Below the pieces are notes generated by a model. That model was given only the letters and a program-made list of their open reading frames with translations, searched no databases and was not told where the DNA came from. From positions 1 through 64,000 of the forward strand of contig WFMF01000676.1 of the NCBI GenBank assembly GCA_011033025.1: a stretch of DNA of 64,000 bases, in the 5' to 3' direction. Positions 22,101-29,525 of this stretch are shown one piece after another; position 1 is the stretch's first letter; the number at the start of each line of letters is the position of its first letter. This stretch comes from Beroe forskalii. Its lineage: Eukaryota > Ctenophora > Nuda > Beroida > Beroidae. Made by a program: the position numbers and the translations under genes.

Positions 22101-25100
22101 TTTGTCTAGGATGGGGATCAGCTCGCTCCTCTCATTGGCTTCATCGTCTGGGTCGTCAGATTCTGGACGACCCATATTTCTGTATTAGAGGATGATTAGA
22201 ATTCCCAGTGATTTCCCAGATAATTCCCAGTGAATCGATTGCAGTTGCTTTGTGTTTTGACTTGTGACAGAGATGTAACAACACAAGAAATCATGGATTT
22301 AGAATGTGTAGCTTTGAAAGGACCATGTGCTACGCCAACGCCCATTTCACGCTTTTTTCACTGAACAGAATGATGGTAAATTGCATGATCTTCTCTTTTC
22401 AGTTGAAGACAATGGAAAGTCAAAACATCAAATGAAAGTAACGTTTTCTCGATAATTCAATTTGTCTCTGATAACTGCATTTGCATCTTAATTCTTAGAC
22501 CTATTGATATGAAGTTTAGTCTGAACTGACGAAAAACACAGCTGCAGTGATAAGTCTGAGAGATGGCAACGATTTCTATTATAAACTCTGCTTACTCGCA
22601 GAAGCCCTTAAACGTTCATGAAATCGACTAATCAGTGTGCGAATTAACAGTCAAATCGCACGCTGATTAATCATCGCCAAATGGACCAGTGTGTAAGCGA
22701 CAATGTCGCTACTTAATCTCAATTCTTGATACAGACGACCCTGAGCAGCTCAGATTGGAACACATCCTGAGCATTGAATTGTCAAAAACTTCTAGATTCT
22801 AGATTGTTGCGAAATGTTGGTTATTTTAAACTTAGGCCCAGATTCGTCAATCCTCTGATCTCACGAGACGAGAACCATTCAATGAGTCTTTGACATATCT
22901 TTTTCAAAGTTGATCTTTATCGGGCGAGAGTGAGGTACTTTAATAAGGACCGATAGAACGGGGCAAAACATACAATTTGGAAATTAACTTTGTTGAAGAT
23001 TAGCAGAAATTAACAACATTTATCAAATAATTAACATCCCCTAGCAAGGAGGGAAGCAAGTGAGACTGAGAAGGGTAAACTTATCTGAACGGCTAATATA
23101 CATACGACCATCTGAAAGCAGTGTGAGATTGTTCAAAGGCAAAGGACAATTATTTGGGTTAGATCGGGGTGAATATATCATATAACTACGGGCAAAATTC
23201 CCAAAAAGACTTACCGGGCAAAATAATAATTGGCACTGTGGGAGTCTAGTTTTTAGTGAAAAATTTAGAAGGAATGTGTAAGTTCCTACCCCCTTTTGTA
23301 CTCACGAATAGTCCTCGATATCGGCCCAAAGCAGGAGTTTAAAGGACCCGTAATCGCCCATTTTACCGTACAGGGTGCCGTTGGGGTTGATTCTGAAGCA
23401 TTTCCCTGTGATCGACGTCTCCTGCAAATAGAAATATGATTAAGATAAGCATTTTATTTTCAAAAGATGTGCTAAAATTCTGAAAAGAACTTTAACTTTT
23501 TCAATCCACGTGGGTATCGTGATGTAATTAAATTTTTAATTTGAGACATTCGATCAATAACAAAACTTCTTCATGTTGAAATCAGGTGACATATATTGAG
23601 AACCGTACAACGCCCTTCCACGGACTCAGGCAGTACGGGCACGGCTGTCAAAGTGATATGATATCATACGCCGCGCGCGAGAAATAGGCGGTTCAACGTC
23701 ATCAATTCACTACATTGAGCTATGATAATGACGTCATCCTACCCGCCTATTTCTCGTGCGCAGAGTATAATAGATAAATAAATCACCATATTACCATGGC
23801 TATGAAGCCGCCATCGTTTTGGAAGGCAGGTAGATCCTTGCACTCTTGCGCCCGCTGAGTGCACTTCAGAACGTTCTGTATCTTAGGTCCTCCGTTCTCA
23901 ATAATGGTCTGGTATGTCATTGAGGTGATGTTGTTCCTATGAGAAGCGAGGCGTTACAAAAGTTCGCGGTGTATCATAAAGGAAAATCATTCTAACCGCG
24001 GTCTCCTGACTCTGACGAGCGGCGTATTACGACACACGTGGTCACGTGGGCATTTTTTTGCGGCACTTTATCGCGCGCGAATGTGCTTTCTTTGCAAATA
24101 CAAGGTACAGCATATTCACGAGCCGAAAAAACCCACGCGCGTCGTAATACGCATATTTTTGCATCCCCAAAATTTCGACCCGAAGAATTATTGTCCCAAA
24201 TTACTAAATTAATATGTCTCGTAAGGTAATCAATAGATCAATAACCATCGCGAGGAAGACTCACTTGACGAACTCATCCTCAGGATCGTTGAACCTCTTC
24301 CTCAGCTTTACCAACTCGTCCATATCGTACATGTCCATGGTGTTCCAGGCTTCCTTCAGCAACTCGTTACCTTCCAGATCAAGGTAGGATTTCCTTACCT
24401 GGAGCCGGGAGTAGGGAGCAGTCAGATTAGTTTTATTGAACGATAGGACTTCTCATTCGAGACTATTGAGATCTTTTCAGTAGGAAAAAAAGTTTTGAAC
24501 TCATGAAAACTGGGTGATGGAATTCCTGAAAACTGAGGGCTTCTTTAAAATTTGAGCGCACAGCACAACTCAAGCCAAGCACACAAACAGCAGTTCATTC
24601 AATATTAACGGCTATAAGTACTCAAGAGATTGAAGTTTAAACGAAATAACTGATACGAGAGAATTGTTATCAGAAGCTTTCCAAAATCATGTGAAAATCA
24701 TGTGAAAATCATGTGAAAATCATGTGAAAATCATGTGAAAATCATGTGAAAATCATGTGAAAATCATGTGAAAATCATGTGAAAATCATGTGAAAATCAT
24801 GTGAAAATCATGTGAAAATCATGTGAAAATCATGTGAAAATCATGTGAAAATCATGTGAAAATCATGAGAAAATCATGTGAAAATCATGTGAAAATCATG
24901 AGAAAATCATGTGAAAATCATGTGAAAATCATGTGATTGACGACTTACCTTGTTGCTGGAGCAGATACTGATGGTTGGGAACTTGATGGCTTTCCTCTTG
25001 GCGGGCTGTCCGTCGTCCCCGTCAGTACTTTCGTAACTATCCACCAGCACTTCGAACTTGGTACCTGGGAAGTGGGAAGTTGATTGGAGATTCTGGTGCA

Positions 25101-25812
25101 CTGGAACACCCCTATCAATCTAATCCCTGAAATCACTCTAATCCCTGACACCACTTAATTATAATTATCTGACACCACTATATTCTCTGACACCACTCTA
25201 ATCCCTGACACCACTCTACCCTCTGACACCCCGCTACTCCCTGAAACCACTCTCTTCTCTGACACCACTATATTCCCTGACACCACTCTATTCCCTGACA
25301 CCACTCTATTCCCTGAAACCACTCTAAAACCTGACACCACTTTACTCCCTGACACCACTTTACCCTCTGACACCACTCTTCTTCCTGACACCACTCTACT
25401 GCCTGACAACACTTTACCTACCTGTTGGTCGGTTGACGTATCTGACAATGGAGCTAACAATCACGGAACAGGAGTAGATGGTTAGAGCAATCCACACAAG
25501 GAGGAAGAGAATCTTCACAATCTGAAGCGGAGGGGGAGTTTTCAGAAATTTGTGGGAGTTTTTCGTGAAATTTAGGACAATTTGGTGAAATTGGGGAGAG
25601 ATCTTTAGGAGTTAGCGTCTGGTATCATCCAAGAGCACAATGTTGATCATCTTTCATGAAATATGTATAAAACCAACGCTTAAAAAATCCTTAAAAACTA
25701 AGATATGACTTCAACTTATCTTCACAATCTTGCTTGGACCCTCGAAGATATTCTTCACGCCATGAGCACTTGTTTCATTGGCAAACTCGCGGAAATCTTT
25801 AACCCAGCTCAT
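16006..25812 (-). CDS. DEG/ENaC (ASIC-like) sodium channel, 13 exons
   Basis: Thirteen exons give 1578 coding bases, 525 residues, with every intron phase consistent: 25812-25726, 25521-25422, 25064-24949, 24398-24265, 23936-23795, 23421-23306, 20128-19993, 19633-19530, 19081-18927, 18490-18405, 17676-17549, 16546-16455 and 16187-16006. The length and topology are those of a DEG/ENaC subunit, a trimeric plasma-membrane cation channel. Residues 17-18 are the N-terminal His-Gly gating motif. TM1 is at about 31-56. FPTISIC at 91-97 starts the large Cys-rich ectodomain, which contains CKDKALYEKCGC and CDCSTPAC. LLGDIGGVLGLFLGAS at about 464-479 is pre-TM2/TM2 with the G-A-S selectivity filter at 477-479. 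Ligand (proton, peptide or mechanical) cannot be told. Intron 6 contains an SLC7 gene and several introns carry minisatellites. An AG precedes the ATG, so a 5' exon may exist. Confidence 0.93.
16455..16546 (-). CDS. DEG/ENaC exon 12: last strand and pre-TM2
   Basis: It encodes NVMTLEVLFTSMQTSEIREV and TYTSANLL, the pre-TM2 segment. Phase 2 in and phase 1 out fit exons 11 and 13 exactly, which identified this short exon. The residue at the degenerin position appears to be Asn. Confidence 0.88.
16590..16670. repeat. 18-bp minisatellite in DEG/ENaC intron 11
   Basis: About four copies of GGTTTCCAAGGTCACGTG, just upstream of the exon 12 acceptor. Confidence 0.85.
16995..17041. repeat. Perfect inverted repeat, 23-bp arms
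   Basis: TTATCAGATCGATTTGGGAA plus CAA is mirrored around a single T. It lies inside DEG/ENaC intron 11. Confidence 0.85.
17441..17513. repeat. Perfect palindrome, 36-bp arms
   Basis: The arms 17441-17476 and 17478-17513 are exact reverse complements around one A. It lies in intron 11 close to exon 11 and would form a long hairpin in the pre-mRNA. Confidence 0.92.
17549..17676 (-). CDS. DEG/ENaC exon 11: distal ectodomain
   Basis: It encodes SAISKPWAQNTF, the tail of the family Y-x(5)-S-x(3)-W-P-like segment, then a stretch leading to the last palm strand. It is bounded by TTCCAG and GTAAGT, phases 0 to 2. Confidence 0.88.
17684..17785. repeat. 12-bp minisatellite in DEG/ENaC intron 10
   Basis: About eight copies of ACAGGGTTTAA(A), abutting the exon 11 acceptor region. 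Confidence 0.85.
18405..18490 (-). CDS. DEG/ENaC exon 10: CDC motif
   Basis: It encodes EDICDCSTPACEEISYEAQ, the family C-x-C-x(4)-C-x(4)-Y motif before the last palm strand. The acceptor is CCCCAG, the donor GTGAAT, phases 1 to 0. Confidence 0.92.
18927..19081 (-). CDS. DEG/ENaC exon 9: Cys-rich domain
   Basis: It encodes ALYEKCGCVNVVPPNNF and later Cys residues (RSCTLKEWVDC). The donor is a perfect GTGAGT at 18926, exiting in phase 1. Confidence 0.92.
19147..19190. repeat. 12-bp tandem repeat in DEG/ENaC intron 8
   Basis: Three to four copies of TAATTTCTAGTT, about 70 bp upstream of the exon 9 acceptor. Confidence 0.8.
19530..19633 (-). CDS. DEG/ENaC exon 8: Cys-rich thumb start
   Basis: It encodes SPPPSGNCNSS and ACILECKDK, the family LPPPxGxC and C-x(3)-C elements. 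The donor GTGCGT at 19529 gives the phase 2 required by exon 9; the alternative GTAGGA four bases on does not. Confidence 0.9.
19993..20128 (-). CDS. DEG/ENaC exon 7: palm beta-strands
   Basis: It encodes GFTVAFHDN and SAGTYYKVDLRRKK, matching the family G-F-x-[VI]-x(n)-G-T-x(n)-[IV] stretch. It is bounded by TTTCAG and GTACGT and enters in phase 2, which fits exon 6 across the nested gene. Confidence 0.92.
20540..20664 (-). repeat. Repeats of the SLC7 stop-codon motif
   Basis: The sequence spanning the SLC7 stop (GGCTGAACTCTGA in sense) recurs downstream near 20599-20611 and, diverged, near 20540. The two downstream copies also share ATTAAATGTCCAA. This suggests small tandem duplications of the 3' end of the gene. 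Confidence 0.7.
20652..22175 (-). CDS. SLC7 (LAT-type) amino-acid transporter, intronless, nested
   Basis: A single 507-codon frame encodes an APC-superfamily transporter of the SLC7 light-chain type, the plasma-membrane exchangers for neutral or cationic amino acids. TM1 carries GSGIFVSPNEVIKQVG (about 63-78), the substrate-binding glycine loop. FSELGTLIRRSGGEYQYI follows TM3 start, and AALWSYSGWNCVNVMSGEIK (about 248-267) is the TM6 signature. About 12 hydrophobic segments and a short C-terminal tail match the family length of roughly 480-530. The N-terminus is acidic and hydrophilic. The ATG at 22175-22173 follows an A-rich context. It lies in the intron between DEG/ENaC exons 6 and 7 on the same strand. 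The Cys that links vertebrate LATs to an SLC3 heavy chain is absent from the TM3-TM4 loop (FMSTEHAYF). Intronless structure suggests a retrocopy origin. Substrate is not predictable. Confidence 0.93.
   Translation of the reverse strand: MGRPESDDPDDEANERSELIPILDKDSQCDHIAEMTLSDDSPTELEPHMTLFSTVLFAVGQVIGSGIFVSPNEVIKQVGSPGMALVIWVASGLISMCGALSFSELGTLIRRSGGEYQYIRAAYGKLAAFLYMWVCGVLRNSMGCAVIALTSSSYLAAIFMSTEHAYFLITKKAGAAVAIAIIIAVNSYSTKYGVRMVNLFCVLKLAALFVLILLGVWKLCEGETENIGVGFRDSEMNPAVWTTAFFAALWSYSGWNCVNVMSGEIKNPKKNLPRALVISQLVLISLFLLANIAYCSILTLADLNDEAAIALTVGKKMFGRFGGSWGRFGEVFFGVSVAISSFGALSSSLIVCSRLPFIAAQEGMFPKCVALVQTRTGTPIVGLLYIGIMSFLCVWPTNIPELIGYVGFLSWFWWGLCFLAVPLLRWKMPDCPRQFKVCVAVPIVAFLSTVYLVVGPFFVDFWPSVSWVLLTLLGVPIYYGYVDDENTCTRWMDKIASFLGKLLKAEL
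22176..23305. other. Intronic spacer upstream of SLC7
   Basis: This lies between the SLC7 start and DEG/ENaC exon 6 and should hold the SLC7 promoter. A copy of the CCAAT-type inverted repeat family lies at 22618-22705. No further exon is seen. Confidence 0.4.
22618..22705. repeat. CCAAT/ATTGG inverted-repeat family, copy
   Basis: CTAATCAGTGTGCGA is mirrored by TCGCACGCTGATTAATCA, followed by GCCAAATGGACCAG and GTGTAAGC. This is the pattern shared with copies near 29450, 31545, 41025, 41385, 43383, 44160, 47335 and 56690. Confidence 0.65.
23306..23421 (-). CDS. DEG/ENaC exon 6: palm region
   Basis: It encodes GKCFRINPNGT and LLLWADIEDY, matching the family C-[YF]-x-[FI]-N and L-x-L-x(n)-DY pattern. 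Its donor GTGAGT at 23305 opens the intron that holds the SLC7 gene. It exits in phase 2. Confidence 0.92.
23661..23772 (-). repeat. TGACGTCATTATCA dispersed element, copy
   Basis: It carries GCTATGATAATGACGTCATC flanked by inverted CGCGAGAAATAGGCGG and CCGCCTATTTCTCGTGCGC. It matches 56843-56952 in the opposite orientation over its full length. It lies in DEG/ENaC intron 5. Confidence 0.85.
23795..23936 (-). CDS. DEG/ENaC exon 5: ectodomain
   Basis: It carries paired ectodomain cysteines in LKCTQRAQECKDLPAF and an N-glycosylation sequon NIT. The acceptor is CATAG, the donor GTAATA, phases 2 to 0. Confidence 0.9.
24008..24152. repeat. Imperfect GC-rich inverted repeat in intron 4
   Basis: GCGGCGTATTACGACACACG near 24020 is mirrored by CGCGCGTCGTAATACGC near 24135. 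It belongs to the same GC-rich theme as 13657 and 14764. Confidence 0.6.
24265..24398 (-). CDS. DEG/ENaC exon 4: variable finger/thumb region
   Basis: It is a charged helical segment (NTMDMYDMDELVKLRKRF) with no cysteine. The acceptor is CTCCAG, the donor GTGAGT at 24264, phases 0 to 2. Confidence 0.88.
24680..24940. repeat. 11-bp minisatellite in DEG/ENaC intron 3
   Basis: About 23 near-identical copies of AAAATCATGTG (two with GAG). The array begins within about 10 bases of the exon 3 splice donor. Confidence 0.97.
24949..25064 (-). CDS. DEG/ENaC exon 3: start of ectodomain
   Basis: It contains FPTISICSSNK, the hallmark post-TM1 motif with the first conserved cysteine. It is bounded by CCCAG and GTAAGT at 24948, phases 1 to 0. 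Confidence 0.93.
25105..25421 (-). repeat. 18-bp minisatellite filling DEG/ENaC intron 2
   Basis: About 17 copies of GTGGTGTCAGGGANTAGA (sense of the gene) start at the exon 2 donor and run nearly to the exon 3 acceptor, so the intron is almost entirely repeat. The first unit overlaps the ACAG/GTAGGTA donor and resembles the following CAGGNAGTA units. Confidence 0.92.
25422..25521 (-). CDS. DEG/ENaC exon 2: TM1
   Basis: It encodes a hydrophobic helix IVKILFLLVWIALTIYSCSV and then VRYVNRP at the outer end. The acceptor is CTTCAG and the donor GTAGGT at 25421. It is 100 bp long and exits in phase 1. Confidence 0.9.
25726..25812 (-). CDS. DEG/ENaC exon 1: N-terminal cytoplasmic segment
   Basis: It encodes MSWVKDFREFANETSAHGV and following residues, with the family His-Gly motif. 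The donor is a weak GTGAAG at 25725, chosen because it alone gives the phase 0 needed by exon 2. CAG directly precedes the ATG. Confidence 0.8.
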
Positions 25813-25829
25813 CTGAAAAGTTCAAAAGT

Positions 25830-26650
25830 TTTCAATCATTGACTTAATCTTGAAATATTCAGGAGGTCCGTCCTGAAACGGAACTAAAGTCAAAAAGTTA
25901 ATTGCAAAGCTGTATCAAAATTTTGATTTGAGTCCGTTTTTTCCGAATGGGTATATGACTCATCGAGAAAAGTCTAACTTTTTAGTAAGGTTACTGTTAA
26001 ATATTTTACGAAATTAAGTATTTTTCTGAAACAATACAATAATACAATATGACGTTGGTAGCCCTAAGTTTTGCGTAAGGAGTTTTTGCAATGATCACGT
26101 TCTGTCAACATAACAATACTGTTGAATGATGGAAAAGAAGTAGCCTACCTTAATGATTAGAGAATGCCAGTAAACTTCGGGTGTTAATGGAAATTATACT
26201 TTTTGAGAAAAATTGGCAACAGAGATTTGAGTGCCAGACTATCAGAATCTGGGCATTTTACAAGCTTCAACCTCAGAGATAAATTCAAAGTTTTCATGTA
26301 ACCATAATATTATCATACAACGGGGAAAAAGGTTATGCAAAAGAATGATAGTTTAGGAAGAGCTCGTGAGAGTGGACTCACAGAAGGTAATTAGCCATTA
26401 TATAATAACTTGATAACTTATATAATAAGTATGTGAGTAGTATGTATTTAGTTAGCTCCCCGAAATTTCACACAAAAAGCACCTCTATGATGTTGAGAAG
26501 GTTATTTATCTCTCAAATTATAAAGATACCGAAAACTGGCTCCTATTGTTGAATCCTGTCTATTTCAGGGGTGTGATCATGTGATATGTTGATGCTCTGT
26601 TTATACATCATGTTTATATCCGGTTTATTTCACCCTGATATACAGGACCT
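25830..26650. other. AT-rich 5' flank of the channel gene
   Basis: This is expected to hold the DEG/ENaC promoter and any 5' untranslated exon. None could be identified. Confidence 0.3.
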
Positions 26651-26782
26651 GGTCATTGTTCGTTTACGTATATAGCCAGGCGTTAAATGGGCCAGGTGTG
26701 TCGCTTTATATCAGAGAAGAAGGCGCATAAAAAGGATATATTTTACTCTTTTTGCGTCACAGCCAGCGCAAATATATATATA

Positions 26783-27025
26783 TATTTTTCCAAAACCAAA
26801 AGTTCTACTTTAAAACCCATGATATGGAAAAGAACGCGACGGTTAAACTGCTGCAACGTCACTTACAAAATATACAGCATTCACGTAACTTAAATGCAAA
26901 AAGTGCCGTTGCGGCAGTTTAACCGTCGCGTTCTTTTCCATATCATGGGTTTTAAAGTAAAGAACGCCTTAAAACCGCCGCGGACCATCACAACCAAATC
27001 CTTTTTGGTTTTTGGAAAAATATCA
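26783..27025. repeat. Long palindromic element, arms over 50 bp
   Basis: The arm 26806-26858 (CCATGATATGGAAAAGAACG, CGACGGTTAAACTGC) is mirrored at 26907-26960 with one or two mismatches. Weaker pairing continues outward (TTTTTCCAAAACCAAAA with TTTTGGTTTTTGGAAAAA). Confidence 0.85.
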
Positions 27026-27659
27026 CCCCTTTTCTGTGCCCAGATATTGAAATTTGGCGTCAAATCGCGCGTACAAATTCGCGTTACCTAGCATTACTGA
27101 TGACGTCACAATTACGTCATAAAATTAGATAAGCTATCTGAGACCCATTCATCTGCAATCTTGGGACTATGACCGACAACATATCCAAAGATGAAGTTCT
27201 GGGGTGGTCCCGTTCTCTCAAAATTATCCTTACCGTTTTTGCTATTTTTTGCGATTTTTTCGTGTCAAAGTGTTTCAAACAAGCGCAAATATCTCAATGA
27301 TCCCAAGTAGCCCAGAACTTTTCGACCACATTTTTGGAAAGTACATTGAATTTCCTTTCTGCGCTAACAGGAGCATTTTTTCCTATCTCAGAAGCTTCAT
27401 ACCGAAAAAGTGCGTTGAAAAACGCCTATTTTTCGGGAATTGAAATTTAAAATTCATGACATTGTGACGTCATAATGACGTCATAGAAATGACATGAGAC
27501 AATTTTTAGGGGCATCATTCGTAAGTTCTACCTTTCTTCTTTCCAACGCCGGGTCGATGAGCCCTGTATCTTGTATGGTTCTCGAGATACAGCTGTTTAA
27601 AGAGGGTATACTTTTCACCTAAAAATGTTCTCTATTGGTATGTAGGTACCTATGTATGT

Positions 27660-27880
27660 ATATATATACCTATCTATATATATGGTCGTAACCCGATTTA
27701 ACAAGAACACCCTCGATTTTGGCAAAATTCAAGTTGTAATAACTCGGCCATTTTTAATCCAATCGATCTGAAATTTTGGCAGTTGCACCTTTGGCCTCTA
27801 AACATGCGATGTTCAAATTTTAGTGCGATTTCGGCAACGGGAACTTACTCAAATTTCAACGTGAAATATGGCCAATCCAT
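27660..27880 (+). repeat. Dispersed 'ATAACTCGGCCATTTTT' repeat, second copy
   Basis: TAATAACTCGGCCATTTTTA followed by ATCGATCTGAAATTTT matches the block at 5392-5500. Confidence 0.5.
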
Positions 27881-27894
27881 GAAAACATATAGTT

Positions 27895-28150
27895 GGGGGC
27901 TGGCAAGCAAAGTTACATCAACTCACTCCCGATGTTCGGTGGCTGTACTGTTAGGATAGCTGTCCATACTCGGACCCTTCGGGTCTCGGGCTCACTTGCT
28001 CGGGCCTTCGGCCCTCACAATAAGTCACCGTCCATGCTCACCCTCGGACCCTTCGGGTCCTCAGGCTCGCAGCTCCAGGCCTTCGGCCCTCGCACCGCCA
28101 GGTTCGCTGCTCGGCCCTTCGGGCCCTCGTCAAACCGCTTGCCAGCCCCC
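27895..28150. mobile_element. 256-bp TIR element packed with TTCG-loop hairpins
   Basis: Perfect 14-bp terminal inverted repeats GGGGGCTGGCAAGC (27895-27908) and its complement (28137-28150) enclose five short hairpins of the form GGACCC-TTCG-GGTCC or GGGCC-TTCG-GGCCC (27971, 28001, 28045, 28078, 28112). GC content is far above the flanks. No transposase is present. Confidence 0.8.
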
Positions 28151-28396
28151 TGATATATATATATAGTCTCACGGTCGTGAGAGAACGCACTATATTATAA
28201 TGATCTTAAGTAAGAAGGGCGAGAAAAAGGGTCGGAAAATCAGATAAAAATATATATTGGGCTTCTGATCATCGCTATTTACGTAATCTAAAAGTAAAAT
28301 ATACATTTTAATTTTATTTTCCATAAAATCATTGTTTGTTTGTGTAGCATCGCGATATCGAATTGCCCATATCACTAGTGCGCTAGGATCAATAGC

Positions 28397-28452
28397 GTCA
28401 ATTTTGCTGTCACATACACACTGCGCAGTGTGTATGTGACAGCAAAATTGAC
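28397..28452. repeat. Perfect 56-bp palindrome
   Basis: The 28-bp arms meet at CTGCGCAG with no loop. The arm starts GTCAATTTTGCTGTCACATA. It is flanked by near-matching AATAGC and CTCTATTG and stands alone in AT-rich DNA. Confidence 0.93.
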
Positions 28453-28619
28453 TCTATTGATTCTATTGCGCACACCCTTGCCTAAATAAAATCATTGCGT
28501 ACAAGAAATTTAAAAGATAAACAAACCGTTTGGTGGCGAAAGGTATTCATTGGAGCACAAATTAAGGACGAATAAATATTGCGGTTTGAGTTCGGCCCTT
28601 ATATATTCTCAAACTTGAG

Positions 28620-28885
28620 TGCCAGTCAAATTGCTACCGACAAGTGATCTTCACAGAGTTGATTCTTGATACAAGAAAATTCACATTTTCAAAAAAATAA
28701 AAACACAACTCGTCTGTGATTGTACCAATCATATCCCTCGTGAGTAATAAGTGTCAACCAGATTACTTCGGCAGTCAAATTCCTACCGTACGAGTACGAC
28801 TCATGTCATAGTCATTTTCACAGAGTTTAATCAAAAAAATAAAAACACAACTCTGTCGCTAATTACATATCCCATCTGAGTTAAC
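28620..28885 (+). repeat. Imperfect tandem duplication, about 150 bp
   Basis: CAGTCAAATTGCTACCG near 28622 recurs as CAGTCAAATTCCTACCG near 28772. Each copy is followed by TTCACAGAGTT and CAAAAAAATAAAAACACAAC. Confidence 0.75.
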
Positions 28886-29449
28886 TTCATGTTGGCGTCT
28901 GGTTTCTGATGGGAGAACTTTAAAAAAGCGGGGAAGGTATGTGATTGGCAGTGTAGTTTTCTTAATCAACCTATTACGTCATAAGCAAGTATTATCAAAT
29001 CAACAAACAGATTTAAGAAAGACGAATCTAGCGACCGGCCGAATATATAAATCCTATGCAGGTATATTGCAGATGTTTCGGGTTGAAAAAGAACAGAGTC
29101 GCAATAGTTTCAATCTATTGAATAAATATTCATGCTAACGACATTTGAGCCATTTAATTGTATAAAAGAGTCCGCTTTAATTGGCTCAATTCAATTTGAG
29201 AACAGGGAGTTAGGGTATCATTATTCAAACTATAATCGAATAATAACATTTAAAGAATTTCGTATTCAATAAATTTAATATTTGAATTACGCATCAAGTA
29301 CACGTGTGGAACGTATACCACACGTTACAAGGTTACAGTTCAAGAGAGCTTTACCGAAATGTCTTTCGAATCAAATAAATCGTTAGGGAAGTATTTGCAG
29401 AAGCGGAATATGAGAATATAGCTTATCCATAGGATCTCGAAATCTTCAG

Positions 29450-29525
29450 GAATTGACCAATCGACAATCAACACGCAAGTTTACTGTCGTAAACTCGCGC
29501 GCTTATTGGTCAATGTCAAATGGAC
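29450..29525. repeat. CCAAT/ATTGG inverted-repeat family, copy
   Basis: ATTGACCAATCG is mirrored by CGCTTATTGGTCAATGTCAAATGG, with CTCGCGCG in the core. Confidence 0.7.

Noticed and set aside
25155-25460. Minus-strand frame encoding a VVSG repeat
   Set aside because: It is read-through of the 18-bp intronic minisatellite. The flanking exons splice around it in matching phase.
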